A stretch of DNA of 64,000 nt from Bacteroidota bacterium (GTDB taxonomy: Bacteria; Bacteroidota; Bacteroidia; Sphingobacteriales; Sphingobacteriaceae): positions 1-64,000 of the forward strand of contig JAEXHI010000002.1 in the NCBI GenBank assembly GCA_023450085.1. The letters run 5' to 3'. The translations under genes and the position numbers were made by a program. Shown here one piece after another: positions 1 to 8,086 of the stretch; positions within the stretch are counted from its first letter, which is position 1; each line of letters begins with the position of its first letter. The notes under the pieces were generated by a model. That model made no database searches. It was not told the origin of the DNA and was given only the letters and a program-made list of their open reading frames with translations.

Positions 1-84
<84 letters not shown>

Positions 85-91
85 CTTAAAT

Positions 92-122
92 GCCCCCTTC
101 AGAAATGTCGGGGGCTTTTTTT
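92..122 (+). terminator. rRNA operon terminator
   Basis: GCCCCC and GGGGGC form a 6-bp GC stem around a 12-base loop, followed by seven T residues, directly after the 5S gene. Confidence 0.9.
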
Positions 123-530
123 GTATACGGACTTTTAAGCTACCCGCATACACGCAGCCGCTGAAGCAAAGGTCCAATAAGTGGGAGCTTTTTAAGTCAC
201 GAAAAGAAACAGAGGAGCAGCGACAAGCAAATCGCCAGATAGAATGCGTAGTTAAGATATAAAAGTGTATTTGCCCAATGATGTATAAATAGGTGTCATT
301 GTCCTTCTGATAGCCTCTTTATAAGCTAGAATATGCTATCTTTTTTTATACAGTCCTATACCCTAGGTTGAAATGTGATCTGTATCGTTAAAAGGAATTT
401 TTTTTAGGCATATCAGTGGAGTAAATCAAAAGATGCCGCCTCTAAGGGAATTGAAATTAATCAATAGCAACTATTATATAATAGCTGGTACCTTATCTGG
501 GATTGGAAACAATCAGAACTGTTGACAAGC
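123..530. other. Intergenic region with no recognisable gene
   Basis: About 400 bases between the rRNA terminator and the WYL regulator. No ORF of useful length with a credible start, no hairpin with a T-tract and no tRNA is visible. It may contain decayed sequence, but I can name no parent gene. Confidence 0.5.
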
Positions 531-1220
531 CTAAAAATCCACAGGGAGAAATTTCATGTATTCCTCTAAAGGCATATGTTTTTCTTTCTTGAAAGGTTCG
601 CAACGGTTCAGAATGTCTTTGATTCTATCCACCCTAAAGTCACGGTACTCGTTGCGCAAATGGCACCAAGCAATCAAATGCCAACCGAAAGCATAAAAAA
701 TTAGTCCAATAGGTTCAATTTCTCGCTTACTTACTTCTTCTTTATTGTTTTTATAACCAATTACAATGCAATGTTTGGCACTTATTGCATTTTGTAGTTG
801 GGCCAAATATTCAAAATCATTTTTTAAGCGTTCGGGAAGTTGTAGCTTAATGTTTTGGTTAAGGTTTTCCAGTACCTCTTTTTGGTTGCTTTTCAGTACG
901 TTCTTGACCTTGTCCAGCGCACTGTGGTAATGCTGTTTGATTGATTTGTCGGCAAAGCCCTCTAAGAACCTTTCCATCATGAGCAGAGCCGCTGCCTCAT
1001 CTGTATTAAAAGAAACAGGTGGTAGAAAATAACCTTGTACAATATGATATCCCTTGTTAGGCTCAAAGCTAAGCGGAATACCCTGCTCAGCCAGTGCTTT
1101 TACATCACGATAAACAGTACGTACGCTAATTTCGAACCTATCAGCAATGGTTTCGGCACTTACATGCTTCTTAGATTGCAGTAAAATGAGGATACCAAAA
1201 AGCCGATCTATTCTGTTCAT
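531..1220 (-). CDS. WYL-domain transcriptional regulator (YafY-like)
   Basis: Predicted DNA-binding regulator of 229 residues. Residues 1-60 form a DeoR/HTH_11-type winged helix with the pattern ETIADRFEISVRTVYRDVKAL. Residues about 130-220 are a WYL domain, a putative ligand or nucleic-acid sensor, with GWHLIAWCHLRNEYRDFRVDRI. Length is normal for the family. It is transcribed away from the hybrid kinase gene. A consensus promoter ends four bases before the ATG, which supports this start and predicts a leaderless mRNA. Such regulators often control a neighbouring enzyme gene, but none is adjacent, so the target is unknown. Confidence 0.88.
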   Translation of the reverse strand: MNRIDRLFGILILLQSKKHVSAETIADRFEISVRTVYRDVKALAEQGIPLSFEPNKGYHIVQGYFLPPVSFNTDEAAALLMMERFLEGFADKSIKQHYHSALDKVKNVLKSNQKEVLENLNQNIKLQLPERLKNDFEYLAQLQNAISAKHCIVIGYKNNKEEVSKREIEPIGLIFYAFGWHLIAWCHLRNEYRDFRVDRIKDILNRCEPFKKEKHMPLEEYMKFLPVDF

Positions 1221-1224
1221 TACA

Positions 1225-1256
1225 CAAATATATAGGTAGGAGAGTTGCCTTGCAAA
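1225..1256 (-). promoter_or_regulatory. Promoter of the WYL regulator, leaderless
   Basis: On the minus strand TTTG (1256-1253), exactly 20 bases, then TATATTTG (1232-1225), then TGTA and the ATG at 1220. This matches the Bacteroidota vegetative consensus. A start point 4-6 bases after the -7 box would fall on the start codon. Confidence 0.75.
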
Positions 1257-1347
1257 CCTTGTTGAATTAATAATTGATTGTGAATTGTTACAATTTTTTT
1301 AAATAGTTAAACACTTTCGGTGCGTGTTTTGTGGTTATTGTTAAAAT

Positions 1348-3825
1348 ATGGCTATCAAATCAACAGCTCAACCCCAAAAACGTTTCTTTACCGCTACAAA
1401 AGGAAAAGTTGTATTAGGCTTCCTGTTTGCAGGTTTGGCCCTGCTATTGGCATGGGGTGTAAGTAGATTTGTATTTGGCGAAATTTTGGTAACGGTAGAA
1501 AAGATATCAGCTCCTAATGATAAACTGAGGATTGTTAATAAGCTTTCGCACCAAATTGCCTCCCTAGATCAGTTGCAAAGGGAACCTAAAAACAATGTTA
1601 GTTTTTTTGCGGCTACACAAAAGTTGAGTAGAACACTTGATACTTTAACGACGCTCTATGTGAACGATGAGGAGCAGTTGAAACGTATTAAAACTTTAAA
1701 AGGACTGCTAAAAGATCGAGATAAACAGTTTTTACTTTATCTAGAAGTAAAAGAGAATTTGGTGAACACGCAGTCGTTTTCTGAAGAAGTGGCAAAGCTG
1801 AACGAATTATTTGTACAGCGTACCCGCGAAGCAGATAGTGCAGTGTTTACCACGCAAACGTCTACTTCAACGACTACCGTAGCCCCCGAAGAGGAGCAAA
1901 AATCGAGAGGGTTTTTAGCCAGGTTATTTGGTAAAAAGAAGGCTGATGTTTACAAAATCATTAACGAAGAATATAAGGTAAAAAGAGATACGTTAAATCC
2001 ACAGGTACAGGATAGTGTGATGCAGAATGTGGAAACAACCCTTAAGACCATTGAAACTGAACAGAGGGAAAAAAGCAGCCGTTTTTTAAAAAAGGAAGCC
2101 GAGCTGGCGAGTTCAAGTAGTGCCTTAACCAAGCAAATGCTCAATGTACTGAGAGAGGTGGAAGCTGAAGCTCTGATGCAAATTGACGTAAATGGCGAGC
2201 AGGCGAAGGGCATTGTTAGTGAAGGAGTTTTCCAGATCAAAGTGATCATTATAGGTTTTTTTGTGATTACCTTGATTTTGGGCTCACTCATTTTGGCAGA
2301 CATTACCAAGAATAATAAATACCGGATAGCATTGGAAAAGGCTAAGGAAGAGGCTGAGTATCATGGTAGGGCAAAACAGCGCTTTCTATCAAATATGAGC
2401 CATGAAATTAGGACGCCCTTACAAGCCATTTTGGGTTATGCCGAATTTATTGCTAAGCAAGAAAATCCAGATAAGAAACATGTAGATGCCATCCATCGTT
2501 CTTCGGTGCATTTGCTACAAATAGTAAATGAAGTACTGGATTATAATCGTATTACCTCTGGAGAGTTTAGTTTCCAAAAAGAAGACTTTGATTTAAAGAA
2601 ATTGTTAGATGAGGTAATTGACGCGGTGAAACCTCTTGCGGAGAATAAAGGAATTCGTTTGATCACAAATTTTAATCTTTCTGAACAACATTGGATGAAC
2701 GGTGATGCTTTTAGGCTAAAGCAAGTGTTGTACAATTTGCTTGGAAATGCTATCAAATTTACTTTAAAAGGCTATGTAAAGCTTACGGTAGATTGTAAGC
2801 AGCATGATGAAAACCTACACTGCTATTTTACCGTTGAAGACACTGGGATTGGTTTTTCGGAAGAAGATCAGGAGAAAATTTTTAGGGAATTTGAACAGGG
2901 CGCAAATCCCGACCACCAGTCTATCAACCAAAATGGAACAGGCTTGGGCTTAGCCATTGTGAAAACGTTGATAGATGCGCAGGGCGGAAGAATTAATGCT
3001 AAAAGCAAGCTTGGGAAAGGAACTTCTTTTGTGGTATACCTACAATTTAAACCGGCCCAAATGCCAACTGAAATGCCAAGCTTAGAAAGTGATGAAGCGA
3101 TAGATCATACCAAAATGGTATGGATTGTAGATGATGATAAGTTAATTTTGGATTTGTGTAAATTGATTTTTTCGGCACATCAAGTCCCTTTTAAGGTTTT
3201 TAGTACTGCAGAGGCGGTGTTGGCTGAACCTATAGACCAAAATTTGGCTTATGTATTTTTAGATATGCGTTTGGAAGGGGTGACAGGTATTGAGTTACAC
3301 CATCAGTTGCGCAGAAAGTTGCCAAACAAAGTGAGGTATTATGCCATTACCGCACAAGTACTTCCTGATGAGCAACAAGCAGTGCTGGATCAAGGTTTTG
3401 AAGGCGTAATTATTAAACCATTTAAAGCAGAAGATTTATTGGCGTTGTTTGCAATATCCCCTGACTTGGTACAAAATGTGGGTTTTGATGACAGCTCACT
3501 ACATAAAATGACCATGGGCGACGAAGCGATGATGGCTAAAATTCTTGCCAGTTTTATGCAAGATTGCCAAGATGATCGAGCGTTATTGCAACAAGCCATT
3601 AATGATGAGGATCACGCAAAAGCGAGATTGGTAGTTCATCGGTTAGCGGGGCGTATTGCTCAAATTGGGGCCAAAGAATTAGGTGGTGAGTTTAGACAAC
3701 TTGAGAAAGAAATAGCAGCGGCAGAAGTGATTGACCAAGTGTTACAAACTAAAATATCAACCATCATGCAGCAGTTGCAATCGCTATTGGAAACGGTAAA
3801 ATTGCGTATCCATTCTTTTGCTTAA
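1348..3825 (+). CDS. Hybrid sensor histidine kinase with receiver and Hpt domains
   Basis: Membrane-bound phosphorelay kinase of 825 residues. TM1 is near residues 19-42 and TM2 near 297-317, enclosing a long helical extracytoplasmic sensor with no recognised ligand domain. HisKA follows with phosphoacceptor H352 in NMSHEIRTPLQ, then HATPase (EDTGIGF, GTGLGLAIVK). A receiver domain begins near 590 (VWIVDDDK) with D639 as the likely acceptor. The C-terminal Hpt has VHRLAGR with H764. All four phosphotransfer stations therefore look intact. No cognate regulator is fused or immediately downstream. The sigma-54 response regulator at 5.4-6.8 kb is the nearest candidate partner, which is inference. 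Confidence 0.93.
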   Translation: MAIKSTAQPQKRFFTATKGKVVLGFLFAGLALLLAWGVSRFVFGEILVTVEKISAPNDKLRIVNKLSHQIASLDQLQREPKNNVSFFAATQKLSRTLDTLTTLYVNDEEQLKRIKTLKGLLKDRDKQFLLYLEVKENLVNTQSFSEEVAKLNELFVQRTREADSAVFTTQTSTSTTTVAPEEEQKSRGFLARLFGKKKADVYKIINEEYKVKRDTLNPQVQDSVMQNVETTLKTIETEQREKSSRFLKKEAELASSSSALTKQMLNVLREVEAEALMQIDVNGEQAKGIVSEGVFQIKVIIIGFFVITLILGSLILADITKNNKYRIALEKAKEEAEYHGRAKQRFLSNMSHEIRTPLQAILGYAEFIAKQENPDKKHVDAIHRSSVHLLQIVNEVLDYNRITSGEFSFQKEDFDLKKLLDEVIDAVKPLAENKGIRLITNFNLSEQHWMNGDAFRLKQVLYNLLGNAIKFTLKGYVKLTVDCKQHDENLHCYFTVEDTGIGFSEEDQEKIFREFEQGANPDHQSINQNGTGLGLAIVKTLIDAQGGRINAKSKLGKGTSFVVYLQFKPAQMPTEMPSLESDEAIDHTKMVWIVDDDKLILDLCKLIFSAHQVPFKVFSTAEAVLAEPIDQNLAYVFLDMRLEGVTGIELHHQLRRKLPNKVRYYAITAQVLPDEQQAVLDQGFEGVIIKPFKAEDLLALFAISPDLVQNVGFDDSSLHKMTMGDEAMMAKILASFMQDCQDDRALLQQAINDEDHAKARLVVHRLAGRIAQIGAKELGGEFRQLEKEIAAAEVIDQVLQTKISTIMQQLQSLLETVKLRIHSFA

Positions 3826-3851
3826 AAGCTTCGCTTTTTATCTAGAGAGTG

Positions 3852-3908
3852 GCGAAGGATCTAATGTGCATAGCCTTCAGGAGATTCCTCGCTATACTCG
3901 GAATGACA
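3852..3908. repeat. Intergenic inverted repeat, class 1, copy a
   Basis: Runs from a GAAGGATCT arm to AGATTCCTCG and CTCGGAATGACA. The same family with TGTCA/TGACA ends occurs at 5063-5127 and 61751-61835, in either orientation. It lies in the gap 3826-4149, which holds no gene. Confidence 0.65.
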
Positions 3909-4113
3909 AAAATAACGTTGAGTAATGGAGAGCTGTTGGAGACTTACGAAGTTTAACTTCAATTAAGTTATTGTTTTAATGGTAAAGTTGAGCGCTTCGC
4001 CGTTTAAAAACTTCGTAAGTCTTTCCGTCGTTTCGACTATGGTGATGGTTGTAAGTTAAGATTGATAAAGGTTCCGGTGTTAAGTTAATGGAATGTTATC
4101 TTTTGGGTTCTTT

Positions 4114-4145
4114 TTTGCTTGCCGCTGTTGGCTTTGCTACCTTTG
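4114..4145 (+). promoter_or_regulatory. Promoter of the HAD phosphatase, leaderless
   Basis: TTTG (4114-4117), 20 bases, TACCTTTG (4138-4145), then TGAT and ATG at 4150. The geometry is identical to the WYL regulator promoter. It places transcription start at or next to the start codon and excludes the upstream in-frame ATG at 4093. Confidence 0.72.
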
Positions 4146-4149
4146 TGAT

Positions 4150-4938
4150 ATGCAAAATCCAACCGTGAAAGCCGTTTTTTTCGATATCGACGGTACCTTA
4201 CTCAGTTTTAAAACGCACAAAATCCCTGAGTCCACAGAAAAGGCGATAGCCGCATTGCAAGAAAAGGGAATTAAGACCATTTTGTCTACTGGGCGGTCTA
4301 TCAACAGCATAACGCATATTAAATATTTGAACTTTGATGGTTTCATTACTTTTAATGGCGGTTACTGTGTAGCTCCTCAAGGTGAAGTGTTATTTAAGAA
4401 ATGTATTGATGGGGCAGATATTCAGGCTATTTTGAATTATGCGAAGGAAAATCCCCTGAGTTTTTCTTTCATGTCGGAGAAGGAAATTAGTATCCACGAT
4501 GTAACCCCAGAAATTGCTGGCATGTATGCGCATTTGAATTTGCCTGTACCACCTTTAGTAGATATGGACAATGTTGATGTGCATTCGGTACTGCAAACGA
4601 ATATTTTTTTAGGACCTGAGCAAGAAGCTGCTTTTATGAAAGCAGTAATGCCTAATTCAGTGGCTTCAAGATGGACACCGCTGTTTGCCGATGTAAATCC
4701 ATTTGGGCAAAGCAAAAAAGTTGGTATCGACGTTTTTTGCAAATATTTTGATATTGACTTGGCCCATACCATGGCTTTTGGTGATGGGGGAAATGATATT
4801 GAAATGCTGAAGCATGTAAATGTCGGGGTAGCGATGGGCAACGCCAACCCTGAAGTAAAAGCCATTGCTGATTATGTTACTGATGAGGTGGATGATGATG
4901 GCATTTGGAATGCGTTGAAGCACTTTGAGGTGTTGTAA
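4150..4938 (+). CDS. Cof-type HAD-IIB phosphatase
   Basis: Predicted cytosolic phosphatase of 262 residues acting on a sugar phosphate or nucleotide-like small molecule. Motif I is FFDIDGTLL with nucleophile D12 and acid/base D14. Motif II is the STGRS segment, and motif III/IV is AFGDGGNDIEML, followed by GVAMGNANPEVK, all typical of the Cof/YbiV group with a C2B cap. An in-frame ATG at 4093 would add 19 Cys- and Phe-rich residues unlike the family, and it lies upstream of the promoter, so ATG 4150 is preferred. The substrate cannot be inferred. Confidence 0.9.
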   Translation: MQNPTVKAVFFDIDGTLLSFKTHKIPESTEKAIAALQEKGIKTILSTGRSINSITHIKYLNFDGFITFNGGYCVAPQGEVLFKKCIDGADIQAILNYAKENPLSFSFMSEKEISIHDVTPEIAGMYAHLNLPVPPLVDMDNVDVHSVLQTNIFLGPEQEAAFMKAVMPNSVASRWTPLFADVNPFGQSKKVGIDVFCKYFDIDLAHTMAFGDGGNDIEMLKHVNVGVAMGNANPEVKAIADYVTDEVDDDGIWNALKHFEVL

Positions 4939-5442
4939 ACCTCGAAGGTTTTGGAATCCGTTGAAGTGTTACATAGGTTTATGGAAAATCAAATTTTTGC
5001 ATTCAACAACGTTAGTCCCGCTTTTCGTTGCAATCTTTTTGTGATCGTTAGCTACAGTCTATTGTCACCCTGAGTTTATCGAAGTGTTTACCATGATCAA
5101 AAATCCTTCGACAAGCTCAGGATGACAGCATCAAAAAGTATTTTCACTTCAATTGGGTTTAGAAGGCAAGAGTAGTGAAGATATTGAAATTTCCTTTCGA
5201 CAGTTCATTATTCTTGAGTAGTGATGGGGAAACCCTCTCTGCCTTTCAGGCATCCCTCCCTCATGGAGAGAGAGAAACGGTGAGGAAAGTGGGGGCGCAT
5301 TTACTTTGAAGCGTAAGCAATACGAGTGTTTGTTAAATAAACCTTATTGAAGCGGCAGCTCCAAAGCAAGCTGGCGAGCTTTGGACTATAGCGAAAAGAA
5401 GGGCTTTCGGGAACTAGAAGCTGTGGACTTGATTTTCAAAAA
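4939..5442. other. Repeat-rich intergenic region
   Basis: 504 bases between convergent genes. It contains the class 1 repeat copy b (5063-5127) and a second degenerate hairpin at about 5226-5284 (CCCTCTCTGCC ... GGAGAGAGAG), which resembles one at 61630-61672. I see no protein or RNA gene. Confidence 0.6.
5063..5127. repeat. Intergenic inverted repeat, class 1, copy b
   Basis: TGTCACCCTGAGTTTATCGA on the left and CTTCGACAAGCTCAGGATGACA-type sequence on the right form an imperfect palindrome with about 20-bp arms around a 20-base centre. Confidence 0.75.
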
Positions 5443-6765
5443 TTAATCAATCCCGTAACGTTCCATTTTGGCATAAAGGGTTTTGCGGTCAATGTTAAGC
5501 AGTTTGGCCGCTTTGGATTTATTGTATTTTACCTTAGCCAAAGTTTCGGTAATCAATGCTCTTTCGTTGTTTTCATTCACCGCTTTCAAATCAGAGGGAT
5601 TGTCTAAAGGGACTTCGCTAGAAACGGCGATTTTCATTTCGTCAGGTAGGCTGTCGGCAGTAGCCACTGTACCGGCAGTGAGCAGCACCATGCGTTTAAT
5701 TACGTTTTTGAGTTCACGTAAGTTGCCTGGCCAATCATATTTTAGCAACAACAATTTAGTTTCCTTGTCAATTTCTTCCACATTTCTGTCCAATTCCTCA
5801 TTGGATAGCTTAACGAAAAGGTCTATGAAAAGTTCCAAATCGATACCCCTTTCTCTTAAAGGAGGGAGTTGTATCTTGAATTCATTTAAACGATGGTAAA
5901 GGTCTTCCCTAAATTCGCCGTTTTTCATGCTGTTGGCCAAGTCGTCATTGGTAGCGGTAATGACCCTTACATCTACGGGGATTTGCTTGTTGCTGCCAAG
6001 AGGCTGTATTATTCGTTCTTGTAATGCACGTAAAAGTTTTACTTGCACTTCGTAGCTGAGGTTGCCAATTTCGTCTAAGAAAATAGTTCCGCCATTGGCG
6101 GCTTCAAATGAACCTTTTTTATCGGCAACGGCACCTGTAAAGGCACCTTTAACATGACCAAATAGCTCACTAGCGGCAAGGTCTTTGGATAATGCTCCAC
6201 AGTCGATAGCAATAAAAGGTTTATTTTTGCGCTTGCTTTGCAGGTGTAGGGTTCGGGCTGCAAATTCTTTTCCCGTACCGCTTTCACCTTGTATAATTAC
6301 CGACATATCGGTATTGGCTACCAAGTCAATATGCTGGTATAATCGGTTGGCTACCTCGCTTTTTCCTCTGATGAAATTATCGCTGGAAGTGGTTTTAGGT
6401 GTTGCCTTTTTTTGAAGCGCGTTGCTGATGACCATTAACAGCTCATCGGGGTTAATGGGCTTGGTAATATAATCGGCTGCTCCTAGTTGGATTGATTTTA
6501 CCGCAGTACGCACATCGTTAAAGGAAGTCATGATGATGGCAGGTACGGTTAGTCCTGTTTCACGTCGATGGTTCAGGACGTCAATACCCGTACCATCGGG
6601 TAAGCGATAGTCGATTAGTAAGAGCTGAAAATTCTCGTGGGCAATTAGTTTTAGTGCCTTTGCTACATTGTTAACTGTGGTAACGTGGTAATTGTTCTTT
6701 CTTAAAAAGCCTTCAATAATCTGAGCAAAGGTACTGTCGTCTTCAATAATTAAAACTGATGCCAT
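5443..6765 (-). CDS. NtrC-family sigma-54-dependent response regulator
   Basis: Transcription activator of 440 residues. Receiver domain 1-120 has D52 in LLLIDYRLP as the likely phosphorylation site. The AAA+ domain has Walker A GESGTGKE at 160-167 and the sigma-54-contacting GAFTGA loop at 207-212, so it should activate RpoN promoters. The C-terminal Fis-type helix-turn-helix reads NKSKAAKLLNIDRKTLYAKM. An upstream in-frame ATG at 6789 lies beyond the -7 box TATTTTTG, so I chose ATG 6765. It sits directly downstream of two small secreted-protein genes with a possible sigma-54-type control region, which are candidate targets by inference. Confidence 0.92.
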   Translation of the reverse strand: MASVLIIEDDSTFAQIIEGFLRKNNYHVTTVNNVAKALKLIAHENFQLLLIDYRLPDGTGIDVLNHRRETGLTVPAIIMTSFNDVRTAVKSIQLGAADYITKPINPDELLMVISNALQKKATPKTTSSDNFIRGKSEVANRLYQHIDLVANTDMSVIIQGESGTGKEFAARTLHLQSKRKNKPFIAIDCGALSKDLAASELFGHVKGAFTGAVADKKGSFEAANGGTIFLDEIGNLSYEVQVKLLRALQERIIQPLGSNKQIPVDVRVITATNDDLANSMKNGEFREDLYHRLNEFKIQLPPLRERGIDLELFIDLFVKLSNEELDRNVEEIDKETKLLLLKYDWPGNLRELKNVIKRMVLLTAGTVATADSLPDEMKIAVSSEVPLDNPSDLKAVNENNERALITETLAKVKYNKSKAAKLLNIDRKTLYAKMERYGID

Positions 6766-6770
6766 ATATA

Positions 6771-6778
6771 CAAAAATA
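6771..6778 (-). promoter_or_regulatory. -7 box of the response regulator gene
   Basis: TATTTTTG on the minus strand, five bases before ATG 6765. It coincides with the T-tract of the preceding terminator hairpin. No convincing -33 box is visible. Confidence 0.5.
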
Positions 6779-6810
6779 GGAAAAGCCAATATTATATAAC
6801 TGGCTTTTCC
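6779..6810 (-). terminator. Terminator of secreted-protein gene copy A
   Basis: GGAAAAGCCA and TGGCTTTTCC form a perfect 10-bp stem around a 12-base AT loop, followed on the minus strand by TATTTTTG. It lies 31 bases after the stop codon. Confidence 0.75.
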
Positions 6811-6841
6811 TTATTTAGTTTTAAGAAATATAGAGGATTGA

Positions 6842-7147
6842 TTATTCTACTGGTTTACCTTCAGCATCAAATTTCAAAGAAGCAGTTTCTTCTTCTTTTT
6901 TCACATCCACTTGGAAGTATGATTTGCTACCATCTTTCACGCTGAATGCTGCTGTTGGAGTCCACGCTTTATATGGGTCTGTTTGTAGAACAGTTTTAAT
7001 TGCTTCCGGTAATTCTTCCAATTTAATAGGAGTTTTCACAACACTGTCCTGTACAGTAACGATTTCTACTTTGTTAACTGATGCTTGCGCTTGAACTGCG
7101 GTAAATCCTGCGAATGCTACGATAGCTGCTACAAATAACTTTTTCAT
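6842..7147 (-). CDS. Small secreted PepSY-like protein, copy A
   Basis: A 101-residue protein with a clear signal peptide (MKKLFVAAIVAFAGFTAVQAQA, cleavage near residue 20-22). The mature part has LPEAIKTVL, a central YFQVDV strand and the ending LKFDAEGKPVE. This resembles a half-domain of the PepSY-like secreted proteins of Bacteroidota, so the family is an inference. It differs from copy B by one residue (Leu43 instead of Val43) and at 7 of 306 bases. It has its own terminator and a conserved upstream region. Function is unknown. A periplasmic or surface stress-related role would fit. Confidence 0.85.
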   Translation of the reverse strand: MKKLFVAAIVAFAGFTAVQAQASVNKVEIVTVQDSVVKTPIKLEELPEAIKTVLQTDPYKAWTPTAAFSVKDGSKSYFQVDVKKEEETASLKFDAEGKPVE

Positions 7148-7197
7148 AATATCTAATTTTTAAGTTTATACATTTTGTGAATTATACTAGCTAAGGT

Positions 7198-7212
7198 TTC
7201 ATAATGATGCCA
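7198..7212 (-). promoter_or_regulatory. Putative TGGCAT promoter element of copy A
   Basis: On the minus strand TTGGCATCATTATGAAAC starts at about 7213. The TGGCA(C/T) matches a sigma-54 -24 element, but the -12 region (TGAAA) does not match TTGC well. The alternative is a vegetative -33 TTGG with a poor -7 box. It lies 65 bases from the ATG, against 64 in copy B. Confidence 0.4.
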
Positions 7213-7281
7213 AAACTTCGATTTTTTATTAAATGCTTGATTTTTAGTGTTTTGATTTTTTTTTGGTTAAAATAACGTTGT

Positions 7282-7303
7282 GGAATTTCTCTACAGGTTG
7301 TTG
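7282..7303 (-). promoter_or_regulatory. Conserved upstream box of copy A
   Basis: GGAATTTCTCTACAGGTTGT lies 70 bases upstream of the TGGCAT element. It is almost the same as the box at 8016-8037 upstream of copy B, while the sequence between has diverged. The position suits an enhancer-type activator site. Confidence 0.45.
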
Positions 7304-7519
7304 CTGAACGCTACAAGTGCTTAAGCTTGCTTTTTAGCTGGCAAGATTGATGGTGTTTTCTTTTAGAGGGCTCCACATGTTGGAAGGGTTATATTCAGCA
7401 GTCTAATCAATTTGTGTATTTTCTTGGTTTGTTTAAAAGGTGTGCGAAACATCACGAGACGCTAAAGAATGGCATTCCTATCGTTAAGATTTTGAATGAC
7501 CCTTAAAAAAAGGACAAAA

Positions 7520-7546
7520 AATAAGCCAGCATAAAGCTGGCTTATT
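7520..7546 (-). terminator. Terminator of secreted-protein gene copy B
   Basis: AATAAGCCAGC and GCTGGCTTATT form a perfect 11-bp stem with a 5-base loop, followed on the minus strand by six T residues. Confidence 0.9.
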
Positions 7547-7575
7547 GAAATTATGTAGTTTAAGTATGATTTAAA

Positions 7576-7881
7576 TTATTCTACTGGTTTACCTTCAGCA
7601 TCAAATTTCAAAGAAGCAGTTTCTTCTTCTTTTTTCACATCCACTTGGAAGTATGATTTGCTACCATCTTTCACGCTGAATGCTGCTGTTGGAGTCCAAG
7701 CTTTATATGGGTCTGTTTGTAGAACAGTTTTAATTGCTTCTGGTAATTCTTCTACTTTGATAGGAGTTTTCACAACACTGTCCTGTACAGTAACGATTTC
7801 TACTTTGTTAACTGACGCTTGTGCTTGAACTGCGGTAAATCCTGCGAATGCTACGATAGCTGCTACAAATAACTTTTTCAT
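7576..7881 (-). CDS. Small secreted PepSY-like protein, copy B
   Basis: A 101-residue secreted protein, identical to copy A except Val43 for Leu43. The signal peptide, LPEAIKTVL segment and LKFDAEGKPVE ending are the same. The coding regions are about 97.7% identical at the base level, with most third positions shared, whereas the 5' flanks are visibly more diverged. Recent gene conversion explains this better than one recent duplication. It is transcribed divergently from the amidohydrolase gene and has its own terminator. Function is unknown. The pair could supply dosage or differential control. Confidence 0.85.
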   Translation of the reverse strand: MKKLFVAAIVAFAGFTAVQAQASVNKVEIVTVQDSVVKTPIKVEELPEAIKTVLQTDPYKAWTPTAAFSVKDGSKSYFQVDVKKEEETASLKFDAEGKPVE

Positions 7882-7930
7882 AATATTTAATTTTATAGTT
7901 TTTACAATTTTTAATTACACCAACTCATGT

Positions 7931-7945
7931 TACATAATGGTGCCA
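7931..7945 (-). promoter_or_regulatory. Putative TGGCAC promoter element of copy B
   Basis: On the minus strand TTGGCACCATTATGTAAC. TGGCAC is a perfect sigma-54 -24 element, but the -12 GC is missing. It lies 64 bases from the ATG and is conserved with copy A, and no TAnnTTTG box lies between it and the gene. Confidence 0.4.
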
Positions 7946-8015
7946 AGTAGCTATGCCAAAAATTAAATTTCTGTAAATGAGATTTTTATGTTTTTTTAAA
8001 AGCAGGGTGTATTGG

Positions 8016-8037
8016 GGAATTTCTCCACGGGTTGTGG
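8016..8037 (-). promoter_or_regulatory. Conserved upstream box of copy B
   Basis: GGAATTTCTCCACGGGTTGT, 71 bases upstream of the TGGCAC element, within TGGGGAATTTCTCCA, an imperfect dyad (12 of 15 positions symmetrical). Confidence 0.45.
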
Positions 8038-8086
8038 TTAAAGGCAGCAAAAAAGTTTTTAATTTCAGTATTATGTCTTATTCCCT

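Larger units (their letters stand above)
7148..7575. other. Intergenic region between the two secreted-protein copies
   Basis: 428 bases. It holds the control region of copy A (promoter-like element, upstream box) and the terminator of copy B at 7520-7546. The part at 7310-7510 has no recognisable gene. Confidence 0.6.

Noticed and set aside
4093..4149. Upstream ATG extension of the HAD phosphatase
   Set aside because: Lies upstream of the consensus promoter and adds a Cys/Phe-rich stretch unlike the family.
7931..7945. Firm assignment of sigma-54 promoters upstream of copies A and B
   Set aside because: The -24 element is good, but the -12 GC is missing, so it is kept only as a candidate.
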